Below, in pieces: positions 1 to 11,113 of a DNA stretch of 64,000 nt (positions within the stretch are counted from its first letter, which is position 1; every line of letters begins with the position of its first letter). The stretch is from Brasenia schreberi (taxonomy: Eukaryota; Streptophyta; Magnoliopsida; Nymphaeales; Cabombaceae). The notes under the pieces are model-generated. The model made no database searches, was not told the DNA's origin, and saw only the letters and a list, made by a program, of their open reading frames with translations. The position numbers were made by a program, and so were the translations under genes. The stretch spans positions 18,088,501-18,152,500 of the forward strand of contig JAYKKT010000086.1 in assembly GCA_036023115.1 (NCBI GenBank). The letters run 5' to 3'.

Positions 1-1196
1 GACTCACACAGATCAATTTCTGATTTTGCTTTTGCTTTTGTTTTTCGTATGGCTTGATTATGATTTATTTTGGATGTGTGGCTATTGTTTATAATTGGGG
101 CATGTTTACATTTGTTGCATATTATGTTTTTATGCATGTATGTTTATGGTCTATTAAAACAAATACAACCATAAAAAGCATAGAGGTTATCGTTCGTTAG
201 AAGTGGTAGCAACATAATTCTAAGGGCACTTATAGAAACCCTCGGGGGGAGTTAGTCAAATTTCAGCAGTGGCATTTCAATATGTTTGTTCGTTGAATGC
301 CACCATTGATGATCTTTATTGTGGTTGTGTTGATGCTGAAAATTGACCAATTCCGGCCGAGGGTTTCTATAAATGCCGTTAAAATTATGTTGCCACCACT
401 TCTGACGGACGACAACCTCTCTCGTTTCAGTCGTAGCATATTCCCATTAACAAAAACAGATGACAACGAACGAGAAAATTCATAATGGGGAATGGAACAT
501 GTGTCTCGTCATTCTTCAATAAATTACGTCTCCTAATAGAGTGGTCACTAAAACTTTTCTAGGTGATCTGGTTAGACCTGTTGAAACCCTCAACTAAAGC
601 GATAATAGAAGGATTCTGAGATCTGTTCAGTCGTCTATATTGTCTTTTTGTAAGATTGCAATTGAAATAGATAGATGCAAATATCTAGTTTTGCCATTAT
701 ACAGTTAACAAAATTAGCTAAATTGGGAGTGAAAAAACTTTGAAGGATCATCCCTAAATGGATTCAATGACAATATCAAAAATTTTTCTCGTGAATATGC
801 ATAGTGAGGAATCTGCCTAATCCTGCTTGCATTTAAAAAAATTGTTGATGAGAAGACCTAATTTTAGAAGAATCATGAATTTCCCGAACTGAAGTCAACT
901 GATCATGTAGGCCTCAATCTTAAGCAAATCATCCTTTGTCTTATGATAAAGGGACGGGAGAGCAGTTTTATTTGAGAGAAAAAAAGAGCAATTCGCATGT
1001 ATATCCTTGTTAGAAATCATTAATTTGCATATATATACCTCTCTCAAAACTCACTTTGTGTTACCCATTGAATGAAAAGAAAATTTATGTGTTGTAACAG
1101 TATGACGAAGACAATATATCGATACGTTGGAGAGTGTATATTTCAACAACTGTTTATATTATACCCAGATACATATACAAAAGTATTGGAAGAAAA
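1..1196. other. Intergenic, no gene seen
   Basis: AT-rich sequence with short open frames only. The two overlapping frames near 263-485 lie on opposite strands, have no recognisable motif and no splice-linked continuation. I see no repeat unit, RNA gene or transposon end here. Confidence 0.5.
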
Positions 1197-1330
1197 CAAT
1201 AAAGAATGATTTAATTTATGTTAACTGTTAGCATGGTACATGATCGGATTCTATAGAAGCAAAAAATCTATGTAAGTAACTCCATCTAGTATAAGAAAAG
1301 ACTTAGTTATTGTTGTTATTGTATTAGATA
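1197..1330 (+). mobile_element. RTE-type LINE, 3'-end fragment
   Basis: This short stretch matches the 3' end of the two larger RTE LINEs in the window in sense orientation: the end of the ORF, then the conserved 3' tail and a (TTG)n-like end near 1310-1325. The same 3' end stands, reverse-complemented, at 11114-11230 and 57012-57140. It is diverged and only about 130 bp long, as expected of a strongly 5'-truncated insertion. I did not find a clear target-site duplication. Confidence 0.65.
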
Positions 1331-1558
1331 TTAAGCAATATTGACCGATGCAAGTAACTCTTATTCAGGTTTTTGCTTTGTCTTTAAAGGCTATGAAGAG
1401 AACAATTTTACTTTAGAGATAAATAAAAGAGTTATTCGCATGTCAATCCTTGTTAGAAGTAGATTTCTATGTGATCCCTTCTTAAAACTTGCATCTTTAT
1501 CTTTGTTACAAAAATCAATATGTGCTTATATATATATATATATATCCCAATCTTATCA

Positions 1559-1566
1559 CATAAGGG
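1559..1566 (+). repeat. hAT target-site duplication, left copy
   Basis: The octamer CATAAGGG directly precedes the terminal CAGTGTTATC of the hAT element and recurs exactly at 4629-4636 after its other end. An 8-bp duplication is the hallmark of hAT superfamily transposition. Confidence 0.93.
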
Positions 1567-4500
1567 CAGTGTTATCCGTATCGCATCGTGCCCACGATAC
1601 GATACAGGTAAGTGTATCATAAAATCTAACTTATCACACCATATCCTAGGGAGCCTTATAAAGGGTTCACAGCCGAACGAAAACCCGCATTTTTACTGGT
1701 TTTCTTGGTTTTTTTCAGAGCTCCCCAAGCTTCCCTAGTGTTGTTCTTCCCATTCTTGGTGTTCAAGGCTCCAAAAATGTGTGTTACGGTGTCCGTGCAA
1801 GCCTCCTAATTTGGATTTTGGTATACTTTTAGTGTTTTTCTTCATTTTTTCCTTTTATTTATTATCTTTTTTGTCTTTTTTTTTTAAATGACAAAATATG
1901 ACATTATTAAGTGTGTGGATATGATTTTTATTACATTTATGGAGTGGGAGACACTCTATTTGAGTGTTATGTGAAGATTGGAGATTTATGAAGTGTTCTT
2001 ATTTACAAGTTATTGATTCAATTGAAATGCTCAAATGATACTTGAGATGGCATGAAGGGGTGCTAGAGATGATCCAGCATAGCAGTGGGGTACACCAGTT
2101 GAGGGTGTTAAATTGAAGATCATATGTTTTTTTGTGAGAGGGTGGTCAGAGGTAGAATTTTACGGTTGAAACACCACTTAGTAGAGACTAGAAAGGAGAT
2201 TGCTCCTTGCACGAGCAAAGTTATAAGTTTTCCATAAGGCATTAAATGATAATGTCTGTAGATGATTGAGAGTATACAAGAGAGGAGGCAATAAAAGGAT
2301 AATTTCGAGATGTTTCAGGATGATGATGATGTTATTGGATTCACTGATAGTTTGCCTTCAGACGTGAGAACAGATATTGGTAGTAACAGTTCACGACCAC
2401 CTAGTAGGGGAAAGAGGGTTGCTGAAGACTTTGGTATGAGAGAAAGTTCAACAAGGAGTAGAGGAAGAGTTGCCTGTAACATACATTTATTCATTCCTCC
2501 TTCCACTACACCTGATACTCAACTTGGAATTCGTACTGCTATGACTTCAGAACAACTGCATGATCAGGCAGACATTGTAGTGGAGAGATACTTTTGTGAT
2601 GTATGCATTCCATTTAATGCAACAAACAGTTTTCATTTTCAAGTAATGACAGATGCAATTGCTAACATTGATCTAGGATATAGGATGCATTCTTATCAGA
2701 AGTTGAGAGGGAAGATATTAGATTAAACCGTTATTGAAGTGTAAGAATACTTTTAGACTTTGAGACAGTCGTAAAAGGAAATGGGATAAACTATCATGGC
2801 AAATGGATGGACAAATAGACGAGGAAGGACCCTACTATCCTAAATGACTCATATTTTTGAGATCTCTAGACATGTCAGAGAAGAGACACACTGCAGAGAT
2901 CCTATGACAAGAATTTGATAAGGTTATATAAGAGGTTGGGATAGAGAATGCAGTTTAATTGATTACAGATAATGCATCTAACTACAAAGCAGTTGGGAAG
3001 GAGTTAACTGATACTTATGAGACTTTCTATTAGACACCATATGTAGGTCATTATTTAGATCTCATCATTGAGGATATTGGTGAGATGAATGAGATAAAGG
3101 CAACAATTGAGTGTTGCCAAGATATCACCAAATTTATCTATAACCATGCATTTGTACTATTTATGATGAGGAGATATAAAGATAGTGCAGGACTTCTTCA
3201 TACAACTGCAACTCGATTTGCAACTAACTTCTTATCTGTATAGAGTATTGTGAGACAAAAGCAAGCATTGAAGAAAATATTATCCTTAGATGAGTGACAA
3301 TAATTTGCAAAGTTGCCTCAAAATAGAAGAAATAGAAAGTTGAATGAGATTGCAAAGATAATTTTCAGAAGTACATTTTGGAATGCATGTGTTAGATTGT
3401 TGAGAATTACCTGTCCTTTAGTGAAGGTTTTGGAATAAACAATTGCATCAGTCTATTCATGCAACAACATATTATCTAAACCCATAATTTAGATACTCAA
3501 CAAGCTTCAAAAGGGACGGTAAGGTTAATTGGGGCATCATTGATTATATCGACTGATTAGTCCCTAATGAGAGTACAATAGGTGCTATAAATCGAGAGAT
3601 GGAGATATATGATAATGCTCTTCACTTGATGAGTTTGCCTGTTGCAATTCACAACCGAACTACTATGCTTTTAGGTAAATTGTTTATTTTCGTATTTAAA
3701 TTTCTTAAATCAATACATCTTATATTATTGTGGATTATGTCCTTAATGCTTTCCTTTTTCTACATATGTTTGGTAGAATAGGTTTGAAAGCTATTGCCTA
3801 AACCTAAGGGATTTTAAAGTAAGAGTTCTAAGTGAAACTTGTAGTGCAAAAGGTTGTGAAAAGAATTTGAGTGTCTTTAAACACATCCATACAAAAAAGA
3901 GCAACAGGTTGGAACATAAGCGACTGAATGACTTAGTTTTTATTCGTTGTAACATGCGGCTTCACGAAAGGTAATGTTATATTAGTTAGCACTTAAAGAT
4001 TCAATTCAATATATTGTTTGACTTCAATTGTTAATATTATTTACTAATTGCTTATCTTTATTTCTTATAGACAATTAAAAAAAGTAAATAGAGAAGAAAA
4101 CCAATTTGATCCAATCAGTTTGGATAATTTTGATATATTAGAAGATTGGATTATAGGAGATAGTGAAGAAAATGCCCTCCTAACTTTAGAAGACATCGCA
4201 TGGATTAATTTGGAAGGAGCGCAACAACATCATCAAGCAGATGAAGATTTTGATTTTGCTGCAAAAGGTGATGATGATGATGAGGATCTTCAACAAGGAG
4301 ATAATGAAGATTATTTAGTTGATGATTCTGATTACAATATGTAAAATGTAAATGTATTTCATTTTTTGCTTCAAAATATGTAAATTTAGAATTTTAGATG
4401 CAATTATTTAATGTTGAATGCTCAATATTTACTAAACTTTGCATTATATGAATTCAAAGCAATTACTAGTTTTTTTCTGTTTTTTCCATATTTTTACCAT

Positions 4501-4628
4501 TTTTCTTAATTTTTTAAATATTTTTTTAATTTTTTTAATATTAAAGTATGATACACTACGCTATAATACGATACGCCCGTATTGTGGAGCCCAGCGATAC
4601 GTGATACGATATGCGTCAGACAACACTG
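1567..4628 (+). mobile_element. hAT DNA transposon (copy 1), complete ends, decayed ORF
   Basis: A 3062-bp element with imperfect terminal inverted repeats: the left end begins CAGTGTTATCCGTATCG, and the right end reads CAGTGTTGTC when reverse-complemented. Both subterminal regions are full of CGATAC/GTATCG words, typical of hAT subterminal transposase-binding repeats. A perfect 8-bp duplication (CATAAGGG) flanks it. Inside is a decayed transposase with BED finger, DUF659-like core and hAT dimerisation region. Two more family members lie at 55062-60641 and 61389-64000. The clean duplication shows a genuine transposition event, but the many stop codons mean this copy cannot encode an active enzyme. 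Confidence 0.92.
2065..4344 (+). pseudogene. hAT transposase pseudogene (copy 1)
   Basis: The pieces occur in the order usual for plant hAT transposases. A BED-type zinc finger (about 2065-2225) has a CxxC pair and later His/Cys residues, read through internal stops. A 138-codon open frame follows at 2310-2726. The DUF659-like core (about 2790-3110) still shows remnants of the pattern GWTNRRGRTLLS and an ITDNAS-like stretch. The C-terminal dimerisation region is split: about 3782-3971 encodes the conserved Cys-Glu-Arg-Asn-like and HIHTKKRNRLEHKRL block, then a GT-AG intron, then a last exon (from about 4071 to 4344) ending in an Asp/Glu-rich tail. Stops and frameshifts occur from 2727 onward. 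It would have catalysed cut-and-paste transposition; here it is dead. Confidence 0.85.
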
Positions 4629-4636
4629 CATAAGGG
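4629..4636 (+). repeat. hAT target-site duplication, right copy
   Basis: Second copy of CATAAGGG, abutting the right terminal repeat of the hAT element; identical to 1559-1566. Confidence 0.93.
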
Positions 4637-5820
4637 TAGACATGACCGATTTAAAGTAGCCTGATCAAAACTAAACCCGATCAAAATCTGAACCGCTCAA
4701 GAAAACCATGGACATAACTGATTCCTCTTATTTCCATTTTATAAATAAATATCCTTTTTTAAATTAAACTGGCACCGATAGTTATGAACCATTACCGGAA
4801 CCGATTGAACCCGGCTTCATTATGGTTTAAAGTTCCCGGCAAACAGGAACTCGTGGTTCCAAACCACTGGTGTACCTGAAATTGGCCTTATATGTAGTGT
4901 GCACTTGTGTCCTAGCAATAACCTCGAGCAGGCCAAGCTGATCAAGCAACTTTTCTCTTTTCCTTTTCAAAAGCAAACAAAAGATCCCTTCTCAATTTGG
5001 ACTGCTCTTGGATTCAATGCACACTACTTTACGGTTAAAGCTTGAAAGGCCCCACGGATTTCATCATTCTTTTCTTCTTTCCATCGTTTCTATTGGTATT
5101 GAGTGTGCAGCATGCTATGTATTATAGGCCACGGATTCAATCGTGGGCTTAATGGAGATCCGTCACTGTCCGCTGTGTTATATATAATTTTGACCATTAA
5201 AAAAAATTCAAAATATCTTGCTCATTCAGTAATTTAATTAAATAATAGAAAAGGCCCTGTGATGCAGAAGGACATTTAATAAAGCGGATGTCAGACTCAA
5301 AAGCAGTTTGAAAATTGACTCTTTAAAAACAATACACTTTTCAAAGGGAAAAGGATGAGCCGACAGTGTAGCATGCAGTTCAAGGACCCACCAAACAGTG
5401 CTCTGGGCTGAAGTGCCGTGCCATGCCATGCTTTTGGATCATCAATCAAGGAAACCGATAGTTTTTTTCCTTTATTGTTAGATAACCATAATTATGTATA
5501 TATATGAAAAAACTGGATCTTGCTCAAACCGGCACCTGCACATGTTTTTAGTGGTAAGACAGTAATTTCAAAAATTTTAAGAAGTTTTATAAAAATATGA
5601 AAATTATTTTTATTATACTTGTATCACTCAAAAGTACAAGTCAACATGTGTCAATATATATAATTATGATTTTTGTCTTTTTAGTCATGAAGAAAAACAG
5701 TGGATATAAGTTTCGTTAAGAGATATGGGTGATCTAAACAGTTCTTTTACGGTGGTTATGCATGAACATTATTGTAGTAAGCAGACTCCTTACACAAATA
5801 TCCTCTTCTCACTAATAGTT
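4637..5820. other. Intergenic, GGTTC/GAACC-rich segment
   Basis: No gene found. About 4640-4870 is rich in short ACCGG, GAACC and GGTTC words, a composition seen again at 14830-15150, 33160-33260 and 34555-34640. It looks like diffuse low-complexity repeat DNA rather than coding sequence. The 63-codon minus-strand frame at 5238-5429 has no recognisable motif. Confidence 0.4.
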
Positions 5821-5824
5821 GTTG

Positions 5825-6170
5825 AGTGAGGGCCCTGAGTGGTATAGCTCACCTGGTTAGGGGGCTCGACTCACAAGTTTGTAGGTTGTGAGCTCGATAC
5901 GCTGGTTCTGTATATCTGGCTTCAACCTCTTCGTTCAAAACCAAATCATAAAGTTGTTGATGGAGTGGATTTTGGTAATAGGTGCTTTAAATGGAGGCCC
6001 TATCACCCTCTTGAAGTCAGGAATGTGGATTCGTAGATGGAGTGGATGATCTCGGCCAGAATCATACTAAAACAGTTGACTTCTTAGGGAGTGCTCCTGC
6101 TCTACAACCACACCTTGTGTGAAGGGGGTTGAGTAAGCTTAAGGACCAATTAAAACAATCAAACTTTTAA
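5825..6170 (+). mobile_element. Possible SINE with tRNA-like head
   Basis: The start (about 5835-5905) has a tRNA-like pol III promoter: a box A-like TAGCTCACCTGG at about 5845, and a box B-like stretch GAGCTCGATACGC about 45 bp downstream. Plant SINEs have this tRNA-like head followed by an unrelated body. I cannot identify the family and found neither a terminal tract nor flanking duplications, so the right border is a guess. Confidence 0.35.
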
Positions 6171-6356
6171 TTCTACTATCAAAAGGCATGGCGTAACGTA
6201 AGAAGTGTGAAGGGGGTTGTGTGAAGGTGCTAGATGCAAACTATTCATATACAAACTCTATCTAAATTAGTCTCACTCATAAGATTTAGAACATACATGG
6301 TTGAGATTTGGAAACAAAAAATAAAAAACAAGTACTTTTTTCATGCTATTTGTTTA

Positions 6357-6359
<3 letters not shown>

Positions 6360-6440
<81 letters not shown>
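6360..6440. repeat. (TA)n microsatellite, about 80 bp
   Basis: An uninterrupted TA dinucleotide run of about 40 units. The translated tyrosine/isoleucine frame across it is an artefact. Confidence 0.97.
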
Positions 6441-6442
<2 letters not shown>

Positions 6443-6581
6443 TGATAACTCAAAGTCACAAATTATCATTTTGCGATAACATATCTTCCGGGAAAAGTGG
6501 TACTAGATTTATCCTATTGATCATAACAATCAAATGATAAAAATGTTTGAGTAGATTTAATGAGACTTGGCATTGATCACT

Positions 6582-6582
6582 A

Positions 6583-6652
<70 letters not shown>
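6582..6652. repeat. (TC)n-(TA)n compound microsatellite
   Basis: A CT run of about 36 bp passes directly into a TA run of about 34 bp. The same compound arrangement recurs at about 15730-15800 and, reversed, at about 18080-18165. Confidence 0.96.
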
Positions 6653-6655
<3 letters not shown>

Positions 6656-6659
6656 GCTA

Positions 6660-7690
6660 TCCTCAATAGTAAATCTGTTTTAAGCTTAAGGAGCACAGAT
6701 AAGATGAAGCATAATGAAGATTGTTGGGAAAACTACCAACATAACACATGACACAAGTCCTCTTTGATGTCGAAATTACTTGTTACGTCACATTTATGAA
6801 AGACAGGTATCTAATCCTTGTTGTTTTGCATCAAACACATACTTTCTGGCACAATAAGCCGCTTAACTCAATAATTGATTCCACATCTGCTCAAGGGCAA
6901 TTCCAATCATGTCCCCCCAATAGAACTCAATTCATATCGTTTATATTCACTGCCCACAGCCCATTTCACTTGATGAAGATGCGAGTAAACCTGGATCTCA
7001 CTCTTTTCCGGAGTCCTTTTCTTATTCGTTGCCGGAATTGTGTGTATCAGAAGGCATCCACCGGAGATGGAAACAAAGGCCTGCATAACAAATTTTATTT
7101 TTAATGAATGAGTTATAAATTTGAATACTTGTTTACGCAATTACGATTGTATGTGTTCCTTGTAGTTCGCCATTTGATCGATTTCCTCATATAGTAGTGG
7201 GCTCTCTCTCTCTCTCTCATAGAGAGGAAGAATCATTAGGGCATTGTTACATACATGAATACAAGGCCAAAAGACAAGGTCGCATACTAACAGTATTTGT
7301 TGAAGAACTAGATCAGAAGAGCAACAAAATAGAGATGAAATTAGAACCTATTGCTGTTTATAGACACGAAAGATTTTGCACTCTTTGCATAACAAAACTT
7401 TAATTTTTCCTTCAAAACGTATTTACATTAGTGTGATGATCTCAAATTACAGAATGTATGCAAACAAACCATTAAATGTTACACATATCATCGTGCATGT
7501 CATAATATAACTCTCAAGAACCAAAAAGAGGATCTGATTGCAGAAGGAGCCACGGCAAGGATCTCTTGACAATGGTTTCAACTCGAAGGGGGACACTTGT
7601 TCAATACGCGGGAGCATGCACAGGAGTCTAAATAACCCCAGCTTAACTATGAAAAAACAAAGATTTGATTAATGAATACTACATTACAAA
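6660..7690. other. Intergenic between microsatellite and 250-codon gene
   Basis: Short frames on both strands (for example 6748-7104 plus and 6907-7140 minus) overlap each other and show no family motif. A short CT run lies at about 7202-7220. The stretch just below 7702 is downstream of the minus-strand gene and should contain its 3' UTR; I cannot place a polyadenylation site with confidence. Confidence 0.4.
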
Positions 7691-7701
7691 CCTGAGCTGA
7701 A

Positions 7702-8454
7702 TTACCACTGAGTAGCCGCCTGAATCCTCGCCGGAAAATTTGGGTTTTTCAGCACAGTCTGATGAAACAGATCGATCTCGATGAGATTGTCCTCTTCGGT
7801 TGGGAGGAGCCTTTCCAACCGACAAGTGTCCTTCCCCACGAAGATGGGTATCTCGATCAGCCCGTCATCCTTGTCCTCATCCCACCGGAAGCAACGGTTC
7901 TCCGGCCTCTCCCACTGCTCCATCACGGGGAATCCGCCGTCCGACGAGCTCTCCGAGTCCGAGTAGCATAGCTCCAGAGAGTACGCCCCGTCTCGTCCGC
8001 TCACCGGTGGGTAAAATTCCGGCGAATTTCCGCCTTCCTCGTCCTCTTCTCCTTCATACTCCTCGTATATCACCTCCAGCGGAGCACGTCGGTGCCATTC
8101 AACGAAGATCTCGGAAAACTGCTGTTCTCGCCCGAGAAACACCTCTGTTTCCTTGTCTTTCTCGTCCCAGCACTCGCCATCTTCCAGATGGGGCTCTGAT
8201 TCCGGCGATTCCTTTTGCTTCTGGTCGTTGGTGGTATCCAAATGTATGAGGAGTTCGGGTTTCGGCGATTCTGATGGCTTCTGGTTCTTGCCCAAATGGA
8301 GGATTCCGGCGAGGAGTATGCCAGTGGAAAGAAGAGCCGGCGAGAAGAGTAGCCGGAAAAGTAGGCGAGGAGCGTAGAGAATGACGATCACGTAGAAGGA
8401 GACGAAAACGGAGAATAAAGGATTGGAATTCATCGATGAAAGCGTGGATCCCAT
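7702..8454 (-). CDS. Plant membrane-anchored acidic protein, function unknown
   Basis: A single-exon frame of 250 codons. The N-terminus (about residues 12-55) is strongly hydrophobic and makes one or two membrane segments, ending in the GILLAGILHLG stretch. The rest is hydrophilic and very acidic, with a run at about residues 130-142 (IYEEYEGEEDEEGG), a Ser/Asp cluster (YSDSESSSDGG), and near the C-terminus two similar short motifs, GLIEIPI and NLIEIDL. The frame is GC-richer than its surroundings and free of stops, which supports a real gene. I chose the ATG at 8454 because the membrane segment follows directly and no in-frame upstream start with coding character is seen. The architecture resembles an uncharacterised plant transmembrane family with LIEI-type motifs, but I cannot name it. 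No neighbour suggests a function. Confidence 0.82.
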   Translation of the reverse strand: MGSTLSSMNSNPLFSVFVSFYVIVILYAPRLLFRLLFSPALLSTGILLAGILHLGKNQKPSESPKPELLIHLDTTNDQKQKESPESEPHLEDGECWDEKDKETEVFLGREQQFSEIFVEWHRRAPLEVIYEEYEGEEDEEGGNSPEFYPPVSGRDGAYSLELCYSDSESSSDGGFPVMEQWERPENRCFRWDEDKDDGLIEIPIFVGKDTCRLERLLPTEEDNLIEIDLFHQTVLKNPNFPARIQAATQW

Positions 8455-8695
8455 CTTTGTGAACGTATCCGTCGATTAGTCCCAGTTGATTATTGGAAAA
8501 AAAACACTCATAAGATTGGTTTTTGCTTTATCGTTTCTAGGGAGAGCAAGTTGGGGATTGAGAAAACTTGGAAGGAGCTCCATGATTGATCTAACCAACC
8601 TACCATTCATGAAAAAAATGCTTTCTCCACAGAGAGAAACCAGGGGAAGTTGGTGTGTCCCATGTGATACAACCGCCTTGTGAGTTGGCTATTCT

Positions 8696-8960
8696 AGAGA
8701 GAGAGAGGGGAAAGGGCGCCACTTCAAGTGGGTGATTCCTTTAGTGTAGATACGCAAGTTTCGCAGCCACAGAGAGAGAGAGAGACGTCTTCACACTCAA
8801 AAGTCCAAAGAGTGCCTAGTTCCAACATAGATAAGCAAGAGTAGTCATGGAGTCGACTTTAAATGATAGAGAGAGAGAGAGTCTCTTCAAAAAGACTGTA
8901 ATACACCAAAAAGAAGACCTCCTTTTGTCGTTGTGTATGTAAGGAGAGAGAGAGAGAGTT
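8696..8960. promoter_or_regulatory. Cluster of GAGA tracts upstream of the 250-codon gene
   Basis: Four short (GA)n tracts, at about 8697-8710, 8770-8784, 8868-8881 and 8943-8958, lie 240-500 bp upstream of the start codon at 8454. In plants such GA-rich elements are bound by BBR/BPC (GAGA-binding) factors. A promoter role is inferred from position only; GA microsatellites are common across this window. Confidence 0.4.
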
Positions 8961-8969
8961 GGTGAAAAT

Positions 8970-8996
8970 ATCTATATCTATCTATCTATCTATCTA

Positions 8997-9032
<36 letters not shown>
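8970..9032. repeat. (ATCT)n-(AT)n compound microsatellite
   Basis: About seven ATCT-type tetranucleotide units run directly into an AT dinucleotide tract of about 30 bp. Confidence 0.95.
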
Positions 9033-9034
<2 letters not shown>

Positions 9035-9164
9035 AAACAATTTTGTTTAATTATTATTTTGATTATTAATGTTAGGACATTGTTTAATAATGTTGTTCAT
9101 TGTAATTAAAAGCAATTGCTAACTTCTTTTAAACTATTTTAATTATTTTATATTAATAAGATGG

Positions 9165-10424
9165 TTGTGTGAAGCCTAATGCAACCCTATTCTTTTATAT
9201 AAAAATAAGTGAGATATTATGAATTGTTCGAAATATAGAGTTATCAAGTTAATGAGTCATGCTATGAAATTATATGAAATTATGAAAAAAAATTATTGAG
9301 CTTAGGTTAAGACAAGTATCAAATACAACAAAGAACCAATTCGGATTCATTCCCTACATATCTATTATTGAAGCGATTCACTTATTAAGACGGCTTATAG
9401 AATATTTTAAAGCAAAAAAGAATCTTTACATGATATTTATTGATCTAGAAAAAACTTACGATAGAGTACCAAGAGACGTTCTTTGGAGAACCCTAGAAAA
9501 GAGAGGTATCCCATTAACATACATAAATCTTATACATCATTGATCAACTTTAAGTTTATATTTATTTATATTAGTCATTGATGAGTTAACAAAATATGTT
9601 GACGATGAAGTACATTGGTGTATGTTATTTGCATATGACATTGTATTAGTGGATGAGTCCAAGGAAAAAGTTAATAGAAAATTGGAACTATAGAGAGAAA
9701 CATTAGAAAGTAAAGACTTCTGACTTAGTAGAATAAAGACAGAATATATGGAATATAAGTTTAATCATTTGGTACTTTAGAGACCATAGAAATTAAGATT
9801 GACACACATTGCATCCCTCACAAGGAAAGTTTTAAATATCTAGGGTCAATTTTTCAAAGTAATGAAAAAATTGATGGAGATGTTACGTATATAATTAATG
9901 TCGGTTGGTTAAAATGGAAAGGGATATCATGTATTTTATTTGATAAGAAGATGCCATTAAAGTTGAAAGGTAAATATTATAAAGCAACAATTATACCTGT
10001 TATGTTTTATGGTTTGAAGCGTTGGACAATTAATCATTAACATGTACAAAGGGTGTATGTAGTAGAAATGAAGATGGATGAGTGGTCACATAAGGAAATA
10101 TTTATACCTAATTAGGTTATTAGAAACCAATTGAGAGTAGCACCAATAGAGGATAAAATGAGGAAAAATCATTTAAGATGATTGGACATATAGAAAGATG
10201 ACTCGAGGATGCTCATATAAGAAGATATAAAAAAACTAGATTGTGAAAATATTAAAAGAAGAAGAGGACTACCATAAAAGTGCCCAAAAGAAATTATAAA
10301 AAATTATCTAGTTTATATTGAGTTAACTGCTAGCATGACACATAATAAGACTATGTGAAAACAAAGAATCCATGTAGCCAACCCATCTACTATTGAAAAA
10401 GGCTTAGTTGTTGTTGTAATAAAT
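9165..10424 (+). mobile_element. RTE-type LINE, 5'-truncated and decayed (copy 3)
   Basis: Sense-strand copy of the RTE LINE family, heavily mutated. Recognisable pieces in order: the reverse transcriptase block matching residues before [12 protein letters not shown] (from about 9190), the [16 protein letters not shown] block (about 9430-9470), the region around the catalytic FADD motif (about 9600-9660, here changed), the C-terminal HLRWFGHIER-like block (about 10160-10200), and the 3' end with a TTG-rich tail at about 10405-10424. Many stops and frameshifts occur. Endonuclease and N-terminal RT are absent. It is clearly older than the copies at 11114-14388 and 57012-60220. Confidence 0.85.
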
Positions 10425-11095
10425 TTTATTTAAGAACATACCAATCATTAATTTCATATATCAATTTTTGATTATATTAGTTATTTTCATGATTGCGATT
10501 TCGTATTAAAATTCATTTTAAATACAAATTATTAGTTTAATTTAACAACAATTTTTAATTTTAAGTACGAATTTATCTTTAATTTAGATAGTTACTTTCG
10601 TTTAGGTACACTAACAAAATAGACCTTTTTAAATAATCGTTAATACTATAATTTATGATTGTATGTTAATTATATTTTTCATTGCTAATGATTTTCTTGC
10701 ATAAATGAGTGTTTGTTGATATGACAGGATGATTCTCATGTAACGAATGATATGGAACTAAATTTGTATCTGAACAAAGACAGCTAAAGCACCTTGTTTT
10801 TCAAAATTTATCAAAAACCTGTCAGGTGTAGTGGTAAGAACCTCCATTTAACGAGGACAATGACTTTAATTGTGTACAAAGCATTCATGCTATAGCGTGC
10901 TCTTTGACCAAACTGATGAATTGCCACACCAAACTCATCAATTACCAAAACCGCCGGCCACCAGCATGATGATTTTCATACCATGAGATAATTGTGTATA
11001 AATGGTTTAAATCTCGAGGTACTTATACAAAGATTTTTCTTACGAAAGAAAAAAAAAAAAACTCTCAATGCCTCTCTCTCTCTCTCTTTTTATCA
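10425..11095. other. Intergenic, nothing recognised
   Basis: AT-rich DNA without coding character. A short CT run at about 11070-11088 lies just before the target duplication of the next LINE. Confidence 0.5.
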
Positions 11096-11113
11096 CTTTT
11101 TAATCTCGAGGTA
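11096..11113 (+). repeat. LINE target-site duplication, left copy (18 bp)
   Basis: CTTTTTAATCTCGAGGTA stands directly before the (CAA)n tail of the LINE and again, identical, at 14389-14406 after its 5' end. Confidence 0.93.

Noticed and set aside
4048..4344. Stand-alone acidic protein gene of 98 codons
   Set aside because: It is the last exon of the hAT transposase: preceded by a splice acceptor, inside the terminal repeats, and matched by a similar acidic tail in hAT copy 3.
6234..6479. Open frame of 81 codons across the (TA)n run
   Set aside because: The long alternating Tyr/Ile stretch is a direct translation of TA repeats; no coding evidence.
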